This document shows, piece after piece, positions 43,339-53,432 of a stretch of 64,000 nt of DNA. Within the stretch, counting starts at the first letter, position 1, and every line of letters begins with the position of its first letter. The stretch covers positions 1 to 64,000 of the forward strand of contig JAFGXV010000007.1 in the NCBI GenBank assembly GCA_016936455.1, written 5' to 3'. A model generated the notes under the pieces. The model worked only from the letters and a program-made list of their open reading frames with translations, searched no databases and was not told where the DNA came from. The position numbers and the translations under genes are program-made. This DNA comes from Desulfuromonadaceae bacterium (GTDB taxonomy: Bacteria; Desulfobacterota; Desulfuromonadia; Desulfuromonadales; Desulfuromonadaceae).

Positions 43339-44514
43339 TTATTGGATAGAATTTAAGAATTGACAGAGTTCACCGATTTTCCCCGTGTCCAGGGTCGGAA
43401 AGTTGCCCAGATAATAGCCGAAATGGTGAACATGTTCGACCTCGGGATAATCCAGCCAGGCGCCGGGGGACACAATGCCCTTGAGGTAGGGTTGCCGCAG
43501 CTGATTTCCGCCGCCGGCATTGCCCCGCCGAAACTCAATCGCCGCGCCCCTCATGGCCGTTTCCAACCGATCGCGGAAGGCGAAGTCTGGCTGCCGCAGA
43601 ATCAGCGGAAACGCATAGTTACAGCTGCCTGCCAGCTCATAATCGGTGCGGTATTTATCGCCATCCAGCCGTGCGAGAAAGTATTCGAGGTTTTTTCTGC
43701 GCACGCTGTTATTGCTGTCCAGACGCTGCAGTTGCCGGCGGCCGAGCACCCCGCCGATTTCAGTGCCACGGATGTTGAACGCGGGATAGGCAAAAATGAA
43801 CTCCGGATTCAGCTCCGGATTTTGCGCCACATAGCGTTGTTTCAGCGCCTCATCCGAGAGCTCCCGCACCATGCCATGTGAACGGAGCAGGCGGACGGCC
43901 TGATAAAAGGCCTCGTCGTTGGTCGAAATCATTCCGCCTTCGATGGTGCTCATATGATGGGCGTAATAAAACGAAAAATTGGAGGCAAGGCCGAATGAAC
44001 CCAGCTTCTGGCCGTTGAACTCGGCACCGTGCGACTCACAGACATCTTCGAGCAACGGGATATTGCGCGCCTGGAGTGTGTCCAGCAGCCGCTCGCTCAA
44101 TCCGTTGAAACCTTGGACATAGGTCATGAAAACGGCCCGGGTTTTCTCCCCAAGCCGCGCCAGCACCTGCTCCTCGTCCATGCACAGGGTGCGTGGATCA
44201 ATATCGACGAACACCGGCGTCATCCCGGCATGCAGGACGGCTGAGATGTCCGACACCCACGTCAATGTCGGAACAATGACCTCACCCGCGCCATAGAGGT
44301 GGCGCAGGGCATGGATCGTCGCCAGATTCGCCGAAGAGCCGGAGTTGACGTAAACGCTGTACTTGACACCCAACCAGCGGCTCCATTCCTCTTCAAAAGC
44401 TTTGACATTCTCGCCCTGCGTCAGGCGGGGCTCGCCTTGAAGAAACTCAATCAGCACATCCAGATCGTCACGGGTGATGTTATTGTCCATCAAAGGCAAA
44501 TCAATCTTGTTCAT
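43339..44514 (-). CDS. ColD/E1-like PLP enzyme (sugar 3-dehydratase), His in place of catalytic Lys
   Basis: 391 residues of the DegT/DnrJ/EryC1 fold (VNSGSSANLATIHAL, VPTLTWVSDISAVLHAGM, LLEDVCESHGAEFNG). At the PLP-lysine site it reads FSFYYAHHMSTIEGGM: His stands where aminotransferases have Lys. GDP-4-keto-6-deoxymannose 3-dehydratase ColD and the CDP-sugar E1 dehydrase use exactly this His, so the enzyme should remove a 3-hydroxyl instead of transferring an amino group. The sequence around it resembles ColD in other blocks too. It lies between the HddA-type kinase and the epimerase. Confidence 0.85.
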   Translation of the reverse strand: MNKIDLPLMDNNITRDDLDVLIEFLQGEPRLTQGENVKAFEEEWSRWLGVKYSVYVNSGSSANLATIHALRHLYGAGEVIVPTLTWVSDISAVLHAGMTPVFVDIDPRTLCMDEEQVLARLGEKTRAVFMTYVQGFNGLSERLLDTLQARNIPLLEDVCESHGAEFNGQKLGSFGLASNFSFYYAHHMSTIEGGMISTNDEAFYQAVRLLRSHGMVRELSDEALKQRYVAQNPELNPEFIFAYPAFNIRGTEIGGVLGRRQLQRLDSNNSVRRKNLEYFLARLDGDKYRTDYELAGSCNYAFPLILRQPDFAFRDRLETAMRGAAIEFRRGNAGGGNQLRQPYLKGIVSPGAWLDYPEVEHVHHFGYYLGNFPTLDTGKIGELCQFLNSIQ

Positions 44515-44528
44515 GCGAATCCTTCACC

Positions 44529-45533
44529 TCAACTGCCGCCATTCAGTGAATCCGGCCGGTAAACGATGATCTTCGAGCCATCGGAATCAAACCCGAAGGG
44601 AACATACAGATAATCCTGCAGAGCCTTTTTGACCGTCTGGCGCAAAGCCGGCTCGACAAACAGCAGCATAAAACCACCGCCACCCGCGCCTAACAATTTA
44701 CCGCCCAAAGCTCCCGCGGCCTTGGCCCGCGTATAGAGATCATCCACCTCACAGGTTGAAATCCTGCTGGAAAGAGACTGCTTCAGCCGCCAGCCCTCCT
44801 CAAGCAGTTCTCCGAACTCTGTCAGGGGCCGCTCGCTGCAGAGGATATCGATGGCCTGATCAACCATCTTGCCCATGGCCTGTAACGCCGGGACATTCTG
44901 CGCCGTGCGCCCAACCTGTTCTTGCGCAACCTCCGAGGCAATCCGCGACACCCCGGTATAAAACAGCAGCAGGTGATTCTGAAAAGAGCGCAATCGCTCT
45001 TCCTTGATAATGATGGGCGAAACCGAAATCTGCCCGGTAGGATGAAACTCGATCGCATTCAATCCGCCATAGGCAGCAAAGGCCTGATCCTGAGAACCGA
45101 CGCATTCGCCAATGAGATCCTGCTCAATGTAAATCGCTCGCTCCATCAACTCACGCCGGCTGATGCGCCGCCCCTCGAGCGCGTGCATGCTGTTCAGCAG
45201 GCCAACGGTAAAAGCCGAACTGGAGCCCATGCCGCTGCGGGCCGGGATATCGCCATCGTGGTGGACAGACACCCCGTAATCAACACCGAGAAACTTCAAT
45301 GTCTCCCGGACGGAGGGATGTTCAATATCCTCGATCCGATCGATCAACTCCTGTCTGGAATAAACAATGCGGTGCTTGTGATTAAAAAAAGGAGGAAGTT
45401 TCCTGACGCTGAGATAGCAATATTTATCGATGGCGGCGCCGATGACTTTCCCGCCATACTGCAGATAATAGGACGGATAATCCGTTCCGCCTCCAAAAAA
45501 CGAGATCCGGTGTGGCGTGCGTGAGATGATCAA
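44529..45533 (-). CDS. hddA: GHMP kinase, D-glycero-D-manno-heptose 7-phosphate kinase-like
   Basis: 334 residues. The GHMP kinase motifs are RTPHRISFFGGGTDYP (residues 5-20), the phosphate loop GDIPARSGMGSSSAF (about 92-106) and GKLLGAGGGGFML (about 290). These match HddA-type heptose 7-phosphate kinases. The start is a TTG overlapping the nucleotidyltransferase stop (TTGA) with AAGGA 8 bases upstream; no ATG lies before the conserved N-terminus. Together with HddC it suggests a GDP-heptose route, although gmhA and gmhB are not in the window. Confidence 0.82.
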   Translation of the reverse strand: MIISRTPHRISFFGGGTDYPSYYLQYGGKVIGAAIDKYCYLSVRKLPPFFNHKHRIVYSRQELIDRIEDIEHPSVRETLKFLGVDYGVSVHHDGDIPARSGMGSSSAFTVGLLNSMHALEGRRISRRELMERAIYIEQDLIGECVGSQDQAFAAYGGLNAIEFHPTGQISVSPIIIKEERLRSFQNHLLLFYTGVSRIASEVAQEQVGRTAQNVPALQAMGKMVDQAIDILCSERPLTEFGELLEEGWRLKQSLSSRISTCEVDDLYTRAKAAGALGGKLLGAGGGGFMLLFVEPALRQTVKKALQDYLYVPFGFDSDGSKIIVYRPDSLNGGS

Positions 45534-46231
45534 TCCAGCATCCTTTCAAAGTCTTTGCAGGCCTTCAGATAGTCTTCCGGGACTCCAATATCAATGAAAT
45601 AATTATCGGCTACAAAGGCTTGAAAACTTAGTTCAGCCGCTTTTTTTTCCAAAAAATCCCCCTCGAATGAAAAGCCCGTCCCCGCGGGCCAGGAAAGCAG
45701 CAAATCTTTACGCATCACATAGATGCCGGCATTGATCAAACCGCTCGCGCAGTATTTTTTTTCAACAAATCCCGTGACGCGCCCGTCGCACTCCAACACC
45801 GTGCCGTAGCGTTCGAAATCCGTCATCGGTTTTAACGCGAGGGTCAAATCGGCCCCCTTTTCGCAATGGCGCTGCATCATCGCCTGGATGTCGACATTGA
45901 ACAGGGTATCACCATTGAGAATCAAAACCTGCTTGGACGCTACCAAGTCGAGCGCCAGCCTGATGGCGCCACCGGTCCCCAGAGGACGGTCTTCCACGCA
46001 ATAGTGCAGTTCACAGCCTTGGAACGATGAGCCAAAAAAATTCGAAATGATTTCGTGCTTGTAACCAACCGCAAGAATCACACGGCGAATTCCGGAACGA
46101 CATAAATGGCTGAGGAGATAATGCAGAAAAGGCTTGCCGTTGATATCCGCCATGGGCTTGGGGACATCCCGAATAACCGCCTGCAACCGAGTTCCCTTCC
46201 CACCCGCCAGAACAATCGCGTCCATCTCCAT
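45530..46231 (-). CDS. hddC: Sugar-1-phosphate nucleotidyltransferase (HddC-like)
   Basis: 233 residues. The nucleotidyltransferase signature AIVLAGGKGTRLQAVIRDVP, then PKPM (residues 5-28), LGTGGAI near 87 and ILNGDTLF near 107 place it with HddC/RfbA-like enzymes. The short length and kinase neighbour fit D-glycero-alpha-D-manno-heptose 1-phosphate guanylyltransferase. It overlaps hddA by 4 bases and follows cysNC by 4 bases. A different sugar-1-phosphate substrate cannot be excluded. Confidence 0.8.
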   Translation of the reverse strand: MEMDAIVLAGGKGTRLQAVIRDVPKPMADINGKPFLHYLLSHLCRSGIRRVILAVGYKHEIISNFFGSSFQGCELHYCVEDRPLGTGGAIRLALDLVASKQVLILNGDTLFNVDIQAMMQRHCEKGADLTLALKPMTDFERYGTVLECDGRVTGFVEKKYCASGLINAGIYVMRKDLLLSWPAGTGFSFEGDFLEKKAAELSFQAFVADNYFIDIGVPEDYLKACKDFERMLD

Positions 46232-46235
46232 AAAC

Positions 46236-48143
46236 TTAATTTCCCAGGCTCAGATTTTTTTTGACCTTTTGAATGATCTGCTCAGCCAAATTATCCGCAT
46301 CCGCATTTGCCCCATTCACCACAATCTCGGGGCGCTCAGGCACTTCATAGTCAGAATCAATGCCAGTGAAATTCTTCAGCTCCCCGGCTCGTGCTTTTTT
46401 ATAAAGCCCTTTCGGATCGCGCCGCTCGCAAACTTCCAATGGGGTATCGACAAAAATCTCAACAAATTCAGCCTCTTCAAGAATATCCCGCGCCATCGCG
46501 CGCTCACTTCTAAACGGGGAAATAAACGCTGTCAAAACAATCAGACCCGCGTCGACAAACAATTTAGCAGTTTCGGCTATCCGACGGACATTTTCCACCC
46601 GGTCGGCATCGGTAAATCCAAGGTCGCGATTCAGTCCGTGGCGCACGTTATCACCATCAAGCAAATAGGTATGTTTGCCTAGACTATGCAGCTTCTGCTC
46701 CACCAGGTTAGCCAGGGTAGATTTCCCCGAACCAGAAAGTCCAGTAAACCACAGCACAAAAGGTTTCTGATTTTTCATTTCAGCTCGAGCAATCTTGTCA
46801 ACTTCAAGTACCTGCCAGTGAATATTGCTAGCCCGGCGCAAGGCAAAGTCGATCATGCCCGCACCGACCGTAGCATTCGTGAAGCGGTCGATCAGGATAA
46901 AGTTGCCGGTATGACGATTCTCGACATAAGGATCAAAGGCAATGGCGCGATCAAGGGCCAGATTGCACACACCGATTTCATTCATGGACAAGGTTTTTCC
47001 CGACTCGTCCTGAAAGGTACAGACATTAATCCTTTGTTTGAGCGACGAGATCTGGGCAGGAGTCACGGACGATCCGGCCTTAAGTAGATAGCTCCGGCCC
47101 GGCAACAGAGCATTTTCGTTCAACCAGACAATTTTAGCCTGAAACTGATTGGCGAAGCCAGGACATCGATTGGGATCGGTCAGCATATCGCCACGACTGA
47201 CATCGATCTCGTCTTCCAGTGTCAGGGTGATGGACTGTCCGGCGCAGGCCAATTCCAAATCGCCATCCATGGTGACAATCCGGGCAATTCTCGACTGCTG
47301 GCCCGAAGATGGAACCACAACGGGATCGCCAGGGCGACACTGTCCGGAGGCGATGGTCCCGCAGAATCCGCGAAAGTCCAGATTCGGTCGGTTAACCCAT
47401 TGAATCCGCATGCGAAAGGGTTGCACGGATCGGGTATCGCCAATTTGAACGGTTTCTAGGTAGTCAAGCAAGGCCGGGCCGGCGTACCAGGACATATTCG
47501 AAGCCGTCAGGGAAATAATGTTATCCCCCTTCAACGCCGAGATTGGAATGTAGGTAATCTCTTCAAAACCAAGGACTCCGGCAATCGCCTGATAGTCCTG
47601 CGCGATCTGCTCAAAACAGTTCTGGTCATAACCAACCAGATCCATCTTGTTGATGGCCACCACCACCTTGCGAATTCCGACAAGAGAAACCAGATAACTA
47701 TGGCGTTTGGTCTGGGTCAGCACCCCTTTGCGGGCATCAATGAGAATAACCGCGACATCGGCGGTTGAGGCGCCGGTCACCATGTTGCGCGTATACTGCT
47801 CATGTCCCGGGGTGTCAGCGACGATAAATTTGCGTTTGTCGGTGGAAAAAAAGCGATAGGCAACATCGATGGTAATGCCCTGCTCCCGCTCGGCCTGCAG
47901 ACCGTCAAGCAACAGCGCGTAGTCAATCTCTTCACCCTGGGTGCCGACCCGCTTGCTGTCGGCTTCCAGAGCAGCCAGCTGGTCCTCAAAGACCAGTTTT
48001 GAATCCCACAGCAAACGCCCGATCAAAGTACTCTTGCCATCGTCGACACTGCCGCAGGTGATAAACCGCAGCATGGATTTTTCTTGCTGGGCCTTCAGGT
48101 AGGCATGAATATCCTTGGCGATCAGTTCGGATTGATGAGCCAT
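46236..48143 (-). CDS. cysNC: Bifunctional sulfate adenylyltransferase subunit 1 / APS kinase
   Basis: 635 residues. The N-terminal CysN GTPase has P-loop [14 protein letters not shown] (about 30), [24 protein letters not shown] and [10 protein letters not shown]. The C-terminal ~175 residues are APS kinase CysC with [12 protein letters not shown] and [16 protein letters not shown]. With CysD it makes APS and then PAPS, the sulfuryl donor. It overlaps cysD by one base (TAATG) and has GGAGGG 9 bases upstream. A CysC fusion points to sulfation, matching the sulfotransferase gene at 60-61 kb, and not to dissimilatory sulfate use. Confidence 0.96.
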   Translation of the reverse strand: MAHQSELIAKDIHAYLKAQQEKSMLRFITCGSVDDGKSTLIGRLLWDSKLVFEDQLAALEADSKRVGTQGEEIDYALLLDGLQAEREQGITIDVAYRFFSTDKRKFIVADTPGHEQYTRNMVTGASTADVAVILIDARKGVLTQTKRHSYLVSLVGIRKVVVAINKMDLVGYDQNCFEQIAQDYQAIAGVLGFEEITYIPISALKGDNIISLTASNMSWYAGPALLDYLETVQIGDTRSVQPFRMRIQWVNRPNLDFRGFCGTIASGQCRPGDPVVVPSSGQQSRIARIVTMDGDLELACAGQSITLTLEDEIDVSRGDMLTDPNRCPGFANQFQAKIVWLNENALLPGRSYLLKAGSSVTPAQISSLKQRINVCTFQDESGKTLSMNEIGVCNLALDRAIAFDPYVENRHTGNFILIDRFTNATVGAGMIDFALRRASNIHWQVLEVDKIARAEMKNQKPFVLWFTGLSGSGKSTLANLVEQKLHSLGKHTYLLDGDNVRHGLNRDLGFTDADRVENVRRIAETAKLFVDAGLIVLTAFISPFRSERAMARDILEEAEFVEIFVDTPLEVCERRDPKGLYKKARAGELKNFTGIDSDYEVPERPEIVVNGANADADNLAEQIIQKVKKNLSLGN

Positions 48144-49036
48144 TAGAAATATCCCTCCTGCTTTTTCTTCTCCATACTGCCGGCCTGGTCATGATCGATC
48201 AGCCGACCCTGACGTTCGGAGGTGCGGGTCAGCAGCATTTCCTGAATGATCTCCGGCAAGTTGTCCGCCGTGGACTCAACGGCTCCGGTGAGGGGATAGC
48301 AGCCCAGAGTGCGGAAGCGAACGGATTTCATCTGAACGTCTTCGCCGGGCAGCAGTTTGAGGCGGTCATCGTCCACCATGATCAACATGCCGTCGCGCTC
48401 CACCACGGGACGCACCTTGGAGTAGTAGAGCGGAACGATAGGAATCTGCTCCAGGTAGATGTACTGCCAGATATCGAGCTCCGTCCAGTTGGACAAGGGA
48501 AAAGCCCGGATGCTCTCGCCCTTTTTGACCTTGGCGTTGTAGATGTTCCACAACTCCGGTCGCTGGCTTTTTGGGTCCCAGCGATGCGTTTCACTGCGAA
48601 AGGAAAAAATCCGCTCCTTGGCCCGCGACTTCTCCTCATCACGACGGGCTCCGCCGAATGCAGCATCGAATTTGTACTTATCGAGGGCCTGCTTCAGACC
48701 TTCGGTCTTCATGACATCGGTGTACAGGGCACTGCCATGGGTAAAGGGCGAAATCCCCTGCCGAACGCCTTCTTCGTTGGTATGAATCAGCAGATCAAAA
48801 CCGCATTCCCGCGCCATGCGATCACGAAACTCGATCATTTCGCGAAATTTCCAGGTCGTATCGACATGCATCAGCGGAAAAGGGGGTTTGGCCGGATAGA
48901 ATGCCTTGCGGGCAAGATGAAGCATGACCGAAGAGTCTTTACCGATCGAATAGAGCATCACCGGATTTTCGAACTCGGCGACGACTTCACGCAGGATATG
49001 AATACTTTCGGCTTCGAGCTGTTCCAGATGTGTCAT
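48143..49036 (-). CDS. cysD: Sulfate adenylyltransferase subunit 2
   Basis: 297 residues of the CysD family: N-terminal [17 protein letters not shown], the PP-loop [14 protein letters not shown] (about residues 30-43), [20 protein letters not shown] near 130 and the C-terminal [20 protein letters not shown] tail. It forms the ATP sulfurylase with CysN. AGGAAAG precedes the ATG. It lies directly behind the SLC13 transporter gene, so uptake and activation of sulfate seem to be one unit. Confidence 0.96.
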   Translation of the reverse strand: MTHLEQLEAESIHILREVVAEFENPVMLYSIGKDSSVMLHLARKAFYPAKPPFPLMHVDTTWKFREMIEFRDRMARECGFDLLIHTNEEGVRQGISPFTHGSALYTDVMKTEGLKQALDKYKFDAAFGGARRDEEKSRAKERIFSFRSETHRWDPKSQRPELWNIYNAKVKKGESIRAFPLSNWTELDIWQYIYLEQIPIVPLYYSKVRPVVERDGMLIMVDDDRLKLLPGEDVQMKSVRFRTLGCYPLTGAVESTADNLPEIIQEMLLTRTSERQGRLIDHDQAGSMEKKKQEGYF

Positions 49037-49055
49037 GTCTTTCCTGTTTATTGGC

Positions 49056-50831
49056 TCAGAGGTTCCAGTGGAGGGGTATAAAAATCAGTGCGATACCCAT
49101 GAAGATAAGGTTCAGGGGCAAGCCGATACGGAGAAAATCCTTGAATCGATACTGACCCGGGCCATAAACAATCAGATTAGTCTGGTAGCCAAAGGGCGTT
49201 GCAAAACTGGCCGAAGCGGCGATGGCAATGGCAATAGCGAACGGCAGCGGATCAGCGCCAATCTGCTGCGCGGCAGCAATTCCCACCGGGAAGACCAGCG
49301 CCGCGGCCGCATTATTGGTAATCACTTCGGTAAACAGGGTGGTCAAAAAATAAATCGCGGCCAGCAGGCCGACGGGACCAAAGTTTTTCACCAGATCAAT
49401 GATCTGGCTCGCGATATACTCGGCGGCACCGGTTTTCTGCAACGCGGTGCTGATTCCCAGGGCACAGGCGATCACGATCAGGACATTGAGCTCGATGCTG
49501 CGGCGGGCTTCAACAATGGTAATACATTTGCTCAGCAGCAACAGGGAGGCACTCAAGCAGGCCGCCTGAAAAATATTCATCACGCCCAAAGCGGCAAACA
49601 GCACCATACCAACCAGTGCGAGGGTCGAGAGAATGACTTTTTTCCTGTTTACCGCCGTAAGTTCGTGAACGTTGGAAATCAGGTAAAAATCCCTCGACCG
49701 GCCCCAGCGTTTGAAAAAGTCATCGCCGGTTAACAGCAGCAGCGTATCGCCGGGCTGAAGAACAATATGGCCGATCTGCGAATGAATGCGCTCACCATGC
49801 CGGTGAACAGCCAGAACAACAGCATCATAGCGCCCACGGAAGTTGCTCTCGCGAATGGTCTTGCCCAGGGTCGGAAAAGAACGGGAGACCACCGCCTCGG
49901 TAATCTTGGACCGATCCCGAGAACAGAGTTCGTCATAGTGGCTGCCATCATGTCCGGAAGTCAGCCCAGGCATCTTCTGCAGCTCCACCAGAGATTCGAT
50001 CAGACCAGTAAAAAACAGCTGATCCCGGGCACAGAGCATTTCCGTCGGCCGCACCGGGGAAATCACTTCATCGTCACGAACAATCTTGAACAGAAAAAGA
50101 CCGTTGAGATTACGCAAACCGGCCTGCTCAATGGTTCGTCCAACAATGGGCGATCCCTCCTGAACAACCAGATCCGACAGATATTTCTTGCAGTCCTCCT
50201 GCATTTTATCCGCCAGATCCCGGTTGTCAGGCAGCACGCGATAACCATGGAACACCAGATAAAGAATACCGCTGGCCGCGCAGGGAACGCCGACCCAGGC
50301 CAGATCGAACATGCCCAGGGATCGATGAACTGTTGTCTGCAGTAGCCCGTCCACCACCAGATTGGTCGAGGTGCCGATGAGGGTGCAGGCTCCGCCGAAA
50401 ATAGAGGCATAGGAAAGCGGGATGAGAAACTTGGAAGGCGAAAAACCATGACGCGTCGCCCAGTCGCGGACAGCGGGCGTGAACATGGCCACAATCGGCG
50501 TATTGTTCAAAAAAGCCGAGAGCAGGTAGACCGGCGCCATCATCCGCAGCAAGGAACGGCGCAAACCCTTTCCATTGCCCATCACCCGATTGGAGAAAAC
50601 GTCCAGAATCCCTGAGGACTGCGCCGCGTAGGCCACGACAAAAAGAATGGCCACCGTCAGCATACCGGTATTGGAAAATCCGGCCACCGCTTCTTTGGGT
50701 GTGATCACCCCGGCAAGCAGCAACACGGTCAGGGTGACAAAAAGGATCAGATCCGGGGCATAGATTTCCGTGATGAGCGCAATCACCATCAGGATCACGA
50801 CGGACAAAGTAATCAGTGCATCAGTTGACAC
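49056..50831 (-). CDS. SLC13-family anion permease with two TrkA-C (RCK_C) domains
   Basis: 591 residues. Hydrophobic helices fill residues 1-190 and 390-590 ([21 protein letters not shown] at the start, [27 protein letters not shown] near 500). Two RCK_C domains sit between them (about 215-375, [18 protein letters not shown] and [16 protein letters not shown]). The [12 protein letters not shown] segment is the SLC13/DASS signature. Adjacent cysD and cysNC suggest sulfate as substrate, while other members carry dicarboxylates or divalent anions. The start is a GTG with a weak ribosome site. Confidence 0.85.
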   Translation of the reverse strand: MSTDALITLSVVILMVIALITEIYAPDLILFVTLTVLLLAGVITPKEAVAGFSNTGMLTVAILFVVAYAAQSSGILDVFSNRVMGNGKGLRRSLLRMMAPVYLLSAFLNNTPIVAMFTPAVRDWATRHGFSPSKFLIPLSYASIFGGACTLIGTSTNLVVDGLLQTTVHRSLGMFDLAWVGVPCAASGILYLVFHGYRVLPDNRDLADKMQEDCKKYLSDLVVQEGSPIVGRTIEQAGLRNLNGLFLFKIVRDDEVISPVRPTEMLCARDQLFFTGLIESLVELQKMPGLTSGHDGSHYDELCSRDRSKITEAVVSRSFPTLGKTIRESNFRGRYDAVVLAVHRHGERIHSQIGHIVLQPGDTLLLLTGDDFFKRWGRSRDFYLISNVHELTAVNRKKVILSTLALVGMVLFAALGVMNIFQAACLSASLLLLSKCITIVEARRSIELNVLIVIACALGISTALQKTGAAEYIASQIIDLVKNFGPVGLLAAIYFLTTLFTEVITNNAAAALVFPVGIAAAQQIGADPLPFAIAIAIAASASFATPFGYQTNLIVYGPGQYRFKDFLRIGLPLNLIFMGIALIFIPLHWNL

Positions 50832-50906
50832 AGCAAAAAAATTCCCGAGTGCTTATTATCAAGGTGAATCCGCACGCGTACGATCATCAGCTTGTTATTC
50901 TGAGCC

Positions 50907-53360
50907 TTATACTTCATAGATGGGCAAAACCGGATAGCTGCAGTTCCCAACCTGCTTCATTCGGTGCCACATCTCCCTTTCGTAAACATCGGAACTCAAA
51001 ACCAGGGCATCACAGTTCCGATGCACGGCCTGTTCCGGCGAGCAAACAGGGCAGCCAAAAACCTCCGTCCGGCTCGGTTCACTTTCAACAATGAACAGGA
51101 TCGTCAGCCGGGCATGCGCTGAAAGAAAAGCGATCAGTTCCTTCGTATGCCCCCCCGCGCCGTATAGGCCGATTTCACGACACTGAAGTTTTTCCAGCCT
51201 GTCGAGCAGATTGAAAAAATACAGGGTTCGTTCAATGTTGCCGTCCTGCCCCTGTTTCAGGGCGATAAATTTTTCTCGGCCGAAACGCCCGCTATAATAC
51301 GCATCAATATCAGACAGCAGCGTCGTCTTGCTATTCGCAACAAAGACTTTGTGCTCGTTGATCAGGCTGTCGATCCCGCTGACGATAGAGGCCCGTAGAT
51401 TAAAGTTTGAAAGTTTTTTACAGACGGCAAAATAGACCAGTCCAAATTCAAGAATTGTAAAATTCAGATAGCTTTCCAGCGTATATGGAACAAGCGCAGA
51501 ATGGCGAACCGTCATAAATTGAGGCGCAATACCCGATTCATCGATCTGCTTCGTCAAACTTTCGACGGATGGGCCTAAAAACATGAATCCCTGCTGCAGC
51601 AGAAGATCATCACCCTCCGCGCCACCCAGGACGCCCTCGCTCAGGCCCGTTGGAGCGGATTCCAGTGCCGGAGCAAAGGTTGCAACCACGGCTTTGCCCA
51701 CCGCACCGTCATGAACAAGAAAATAATTCTTATACAGCTGAACCGGGACAGCGGGGGTGACGTGCTGTCGTGAAGGGGGTTCTTTTAAGGAAACGTCAGC
51801 GTCGGTTATCGCTCTGCGGTGGCAATGACGACAGTAGGCAAAATGATTGACCTTCTGCTCCACGCAGCGATGGCAGTAGCGATAGGTTTCCCCACAGTAA
51901 GGGCAAACGACACAGAACTCGACAACCTGCCCCTCCCGGCAGGCGCTCCCCCCCTCGCGGACGACTATTTCCTTCACCACATTGAGTGGTAATTCGACTT
52001 CCGGGAATTCGGGCGAAGCCAGGGGCAAGCTTTTCAGCAAAAGGGACAGATAGGTCAAGTTGTCCATTTGGGTCAGATTGTAAAAAGGCAGATAAAACTG
52101 TTCGGAAGCATAATAGCCTGAATAATAAGTTCTTTTTTCCTCATCACCGAGCTCGGCAGCAAAAAGTTCGGCTCCCGGAAACGGAATGATGTAACCAATG
52201 GACACACTGGAATCCTTGCAAAAACGTTCAAAACAATGAAGCGACTCCTGAAACGTCTGCTCGGTTTCCGCCCGGTCACCAAAAATAAAATTGGCCTGCA
52301 GGCCAATTTTATTTTTCCTGCACAGAGCAGAGACCGCCTCGATTTTTTCCCGCGTGATCCCTTTTCTCATGCTTTTCAGGACGGCATTGCTTCCGCTTTC
52401 AAAGCCAAGCCCGACATAGGCACAGTTGGTCTCCTTGAGTCGCGACAGAAGCGCGCCATCGACATCGTCGAGCCTCAGGGCGCAGGTCCATTCAAAGCTC
52501 ATCCCTTCGGCGAAAAGACCTTCCAGTTCATCACAAAAATGAAAAATTCTTTCCGCGCGGACAGAGAACAGTTCGTCGTAAATAAACAGGATATTGAAGC
52601 GGTACTTTTCATACAGAAAACGTATTTCATCGATGACGCTTGCGATACTGCGCTGACGATACTTCTGGCCACCGGTATGACAACAGAAGGTACACTTGAA
52701 GGGGCAACTCCTTCCGGTGCTGATCGGAATCGGCCGCGGCGTCGAAAAACTGAATAAATTGGCCGGGAAATCCGACTGCTCCAGCAATTCATAATATTTT
52801 TCAATTTCTAGAGCATCGTAATCCGGGTAGGGGAACAGATCCAAGGAAGCGTTGGAATAGTTTACCGGATTAAAGACAGCGGTGCCGTCAACCCAGTAAG
52901 AAAGATTATCGATCTGCTCCAGGGCTGTTTTGTTTTCAATGGCAGCGGCGAGTGCGACAACGCTTTCTTCGGCATCACCGACCAACGCATAATCGGGCGT
53001 CAGATCATTAAACACGTACTCCCGGTCATAGGTCACAATCCCGCCACCAAGCACAATGGGAATCTCCGCACAGCACATGCGCAAGATGCGCATCGTATCC
53101 GATACGAAGCGATAATTACCCGTCAACCCGGACAACAGGATCAACTCGGGCTGATGGTGCCGTACAAAACCGGTCAGGGATTGTGCCCAGAAAAGCAGAT
53201 AAGGCTGCTCAAAACGAATATAGGAGGGATTGAAGACAACGACCTGATGACCAGCCTCAGCCAAAACAGAAGAAAGATACGCCACCCCCTGCGGAATAAG
53301 GGACACGTCCACCTCGGGAGAGGGATAATTATTCTTTGGCGTAATGATTGAAATCTTCAT
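50907..53360 (-). CDS. B12-binding radical SAM enzyme with zinc-ribbon-like insert and shared C-terminal module
   Basis: 817 residues in four parts. Residues 1-180 form a B12-binding-like domain (SLIPQGVAYLSSVLAEAGHQ, IVLGGGIVTYDREYVF). The radical SAM core has CPFKCTFCCHTGG near 230, then IYDELFSV and VGLGFESGS. Residues ~479-512 hold a cysteine-rich zinc-ribbon-like stretch (CVVCPYCG, CHRC, CRHCHRR). A less typed region follows, and the shared module spans 727-817 (IGLYGAGGHTKELI, ALVLSSDVYEREMW). A perfect 36-bp palindrome lies within the radical SAM coding part. The substrate is unknown. Confidence 0.8.
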   Translation of the reverse strand: MKISIITPKNNYPSPEVDVSLIPQGVAYLSSVLAEAGHQVVVFNPSYIRFEQPYLLFWAQSLTGFVRHHQPELILLSGLTGNYRFVSDTMRILRMCCAEIPIVLGGGIVTYDREYVFNDLTPDYALVGDAEESVVALAAAIENKTALEQIDNLSYWVDGTAVFNPVNYSNASLDLFPYPDYDALEIEKYYELLEQSDFPANLFSFSTPRPIPISTGRSCPFKCTFCCHTGGQKYRQRSIASVIDEIRFLYEKYRFNILFIYDELFSVRAERIFHFCDELEGLFAEGMSFEWTCALRLDDVDGALLSRLKETNCAYVGLGFESGSNAVLKSMRKGITREKIEAVSALCRKNKIGLQANFIFGDRAETEQTFQESLHCFERFCKDSSVSIGYIIPFPGAELFAAELGDEEKRTYYSGYYASEQFYLPFYNLTQMDNLTYLSLLLKSLPLASPEFPEVELPLNVVKEIVVREGGSACREGQVVEFCVVCPYCGETYRYCHRCVEQKVNHFAYCRHCHRRAITDADVSLKEPPSRQHVTPAVPVQLYKNYFLVHDGAVGKAVVATFAPALESAPTGLSEGVLGGAEGDDLLLQQGFMFLGPSVESLTKQIDESGIAPQFMTVRHSALVPYTLESYLNFTILEFGLVYFAVCKKLSNFNLRASIVSGIDSLINEHKVFVANSKTTLLSDIDAYYSGRFGREKFIALKQGQDGNIERTLYFFNLLDRLEKLQCREIGLYGAGGHTKELIAFLSAHARLTILFIVESEPSRTEVFGCPVCSPEQAVHRNCDALVLSSDVYEREMWHRMKQVGNCSYPVLPIYEV
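52281..52316. repeat. Perfect 36-bp palindrome inside a radical SAM gene
   Basis: The two halves, each 18 bases, are exact reverse complements with no loop: an A-rich start, core TTGGCCTGCAGGCCAA, and a T-rich end. It encodes KNKIGLQANFIF in the radical SAM barrel, in frame. The GC core followed by a T-run also resembles a bidirectional intrinsic terminator. It may be a template-switch-corrected quasi-palindrome or a real control element. Confidence 0.95.
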
Positions 53361-53432
53361 GGCAAAGTTACACTAGAGGTGGCCTTGAAAAAGGATCAAA
53401 CAGCGGAATAAGACCCAAACAGCTTTCTTGAT

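Noticed and set aside
43339-44514. Simple sugar aminotransferase annotation
   Set aside because: The PLP-binding Lys is replaced by His within an otherwise well-conserved block, as in ColD and E1 dehydrases.
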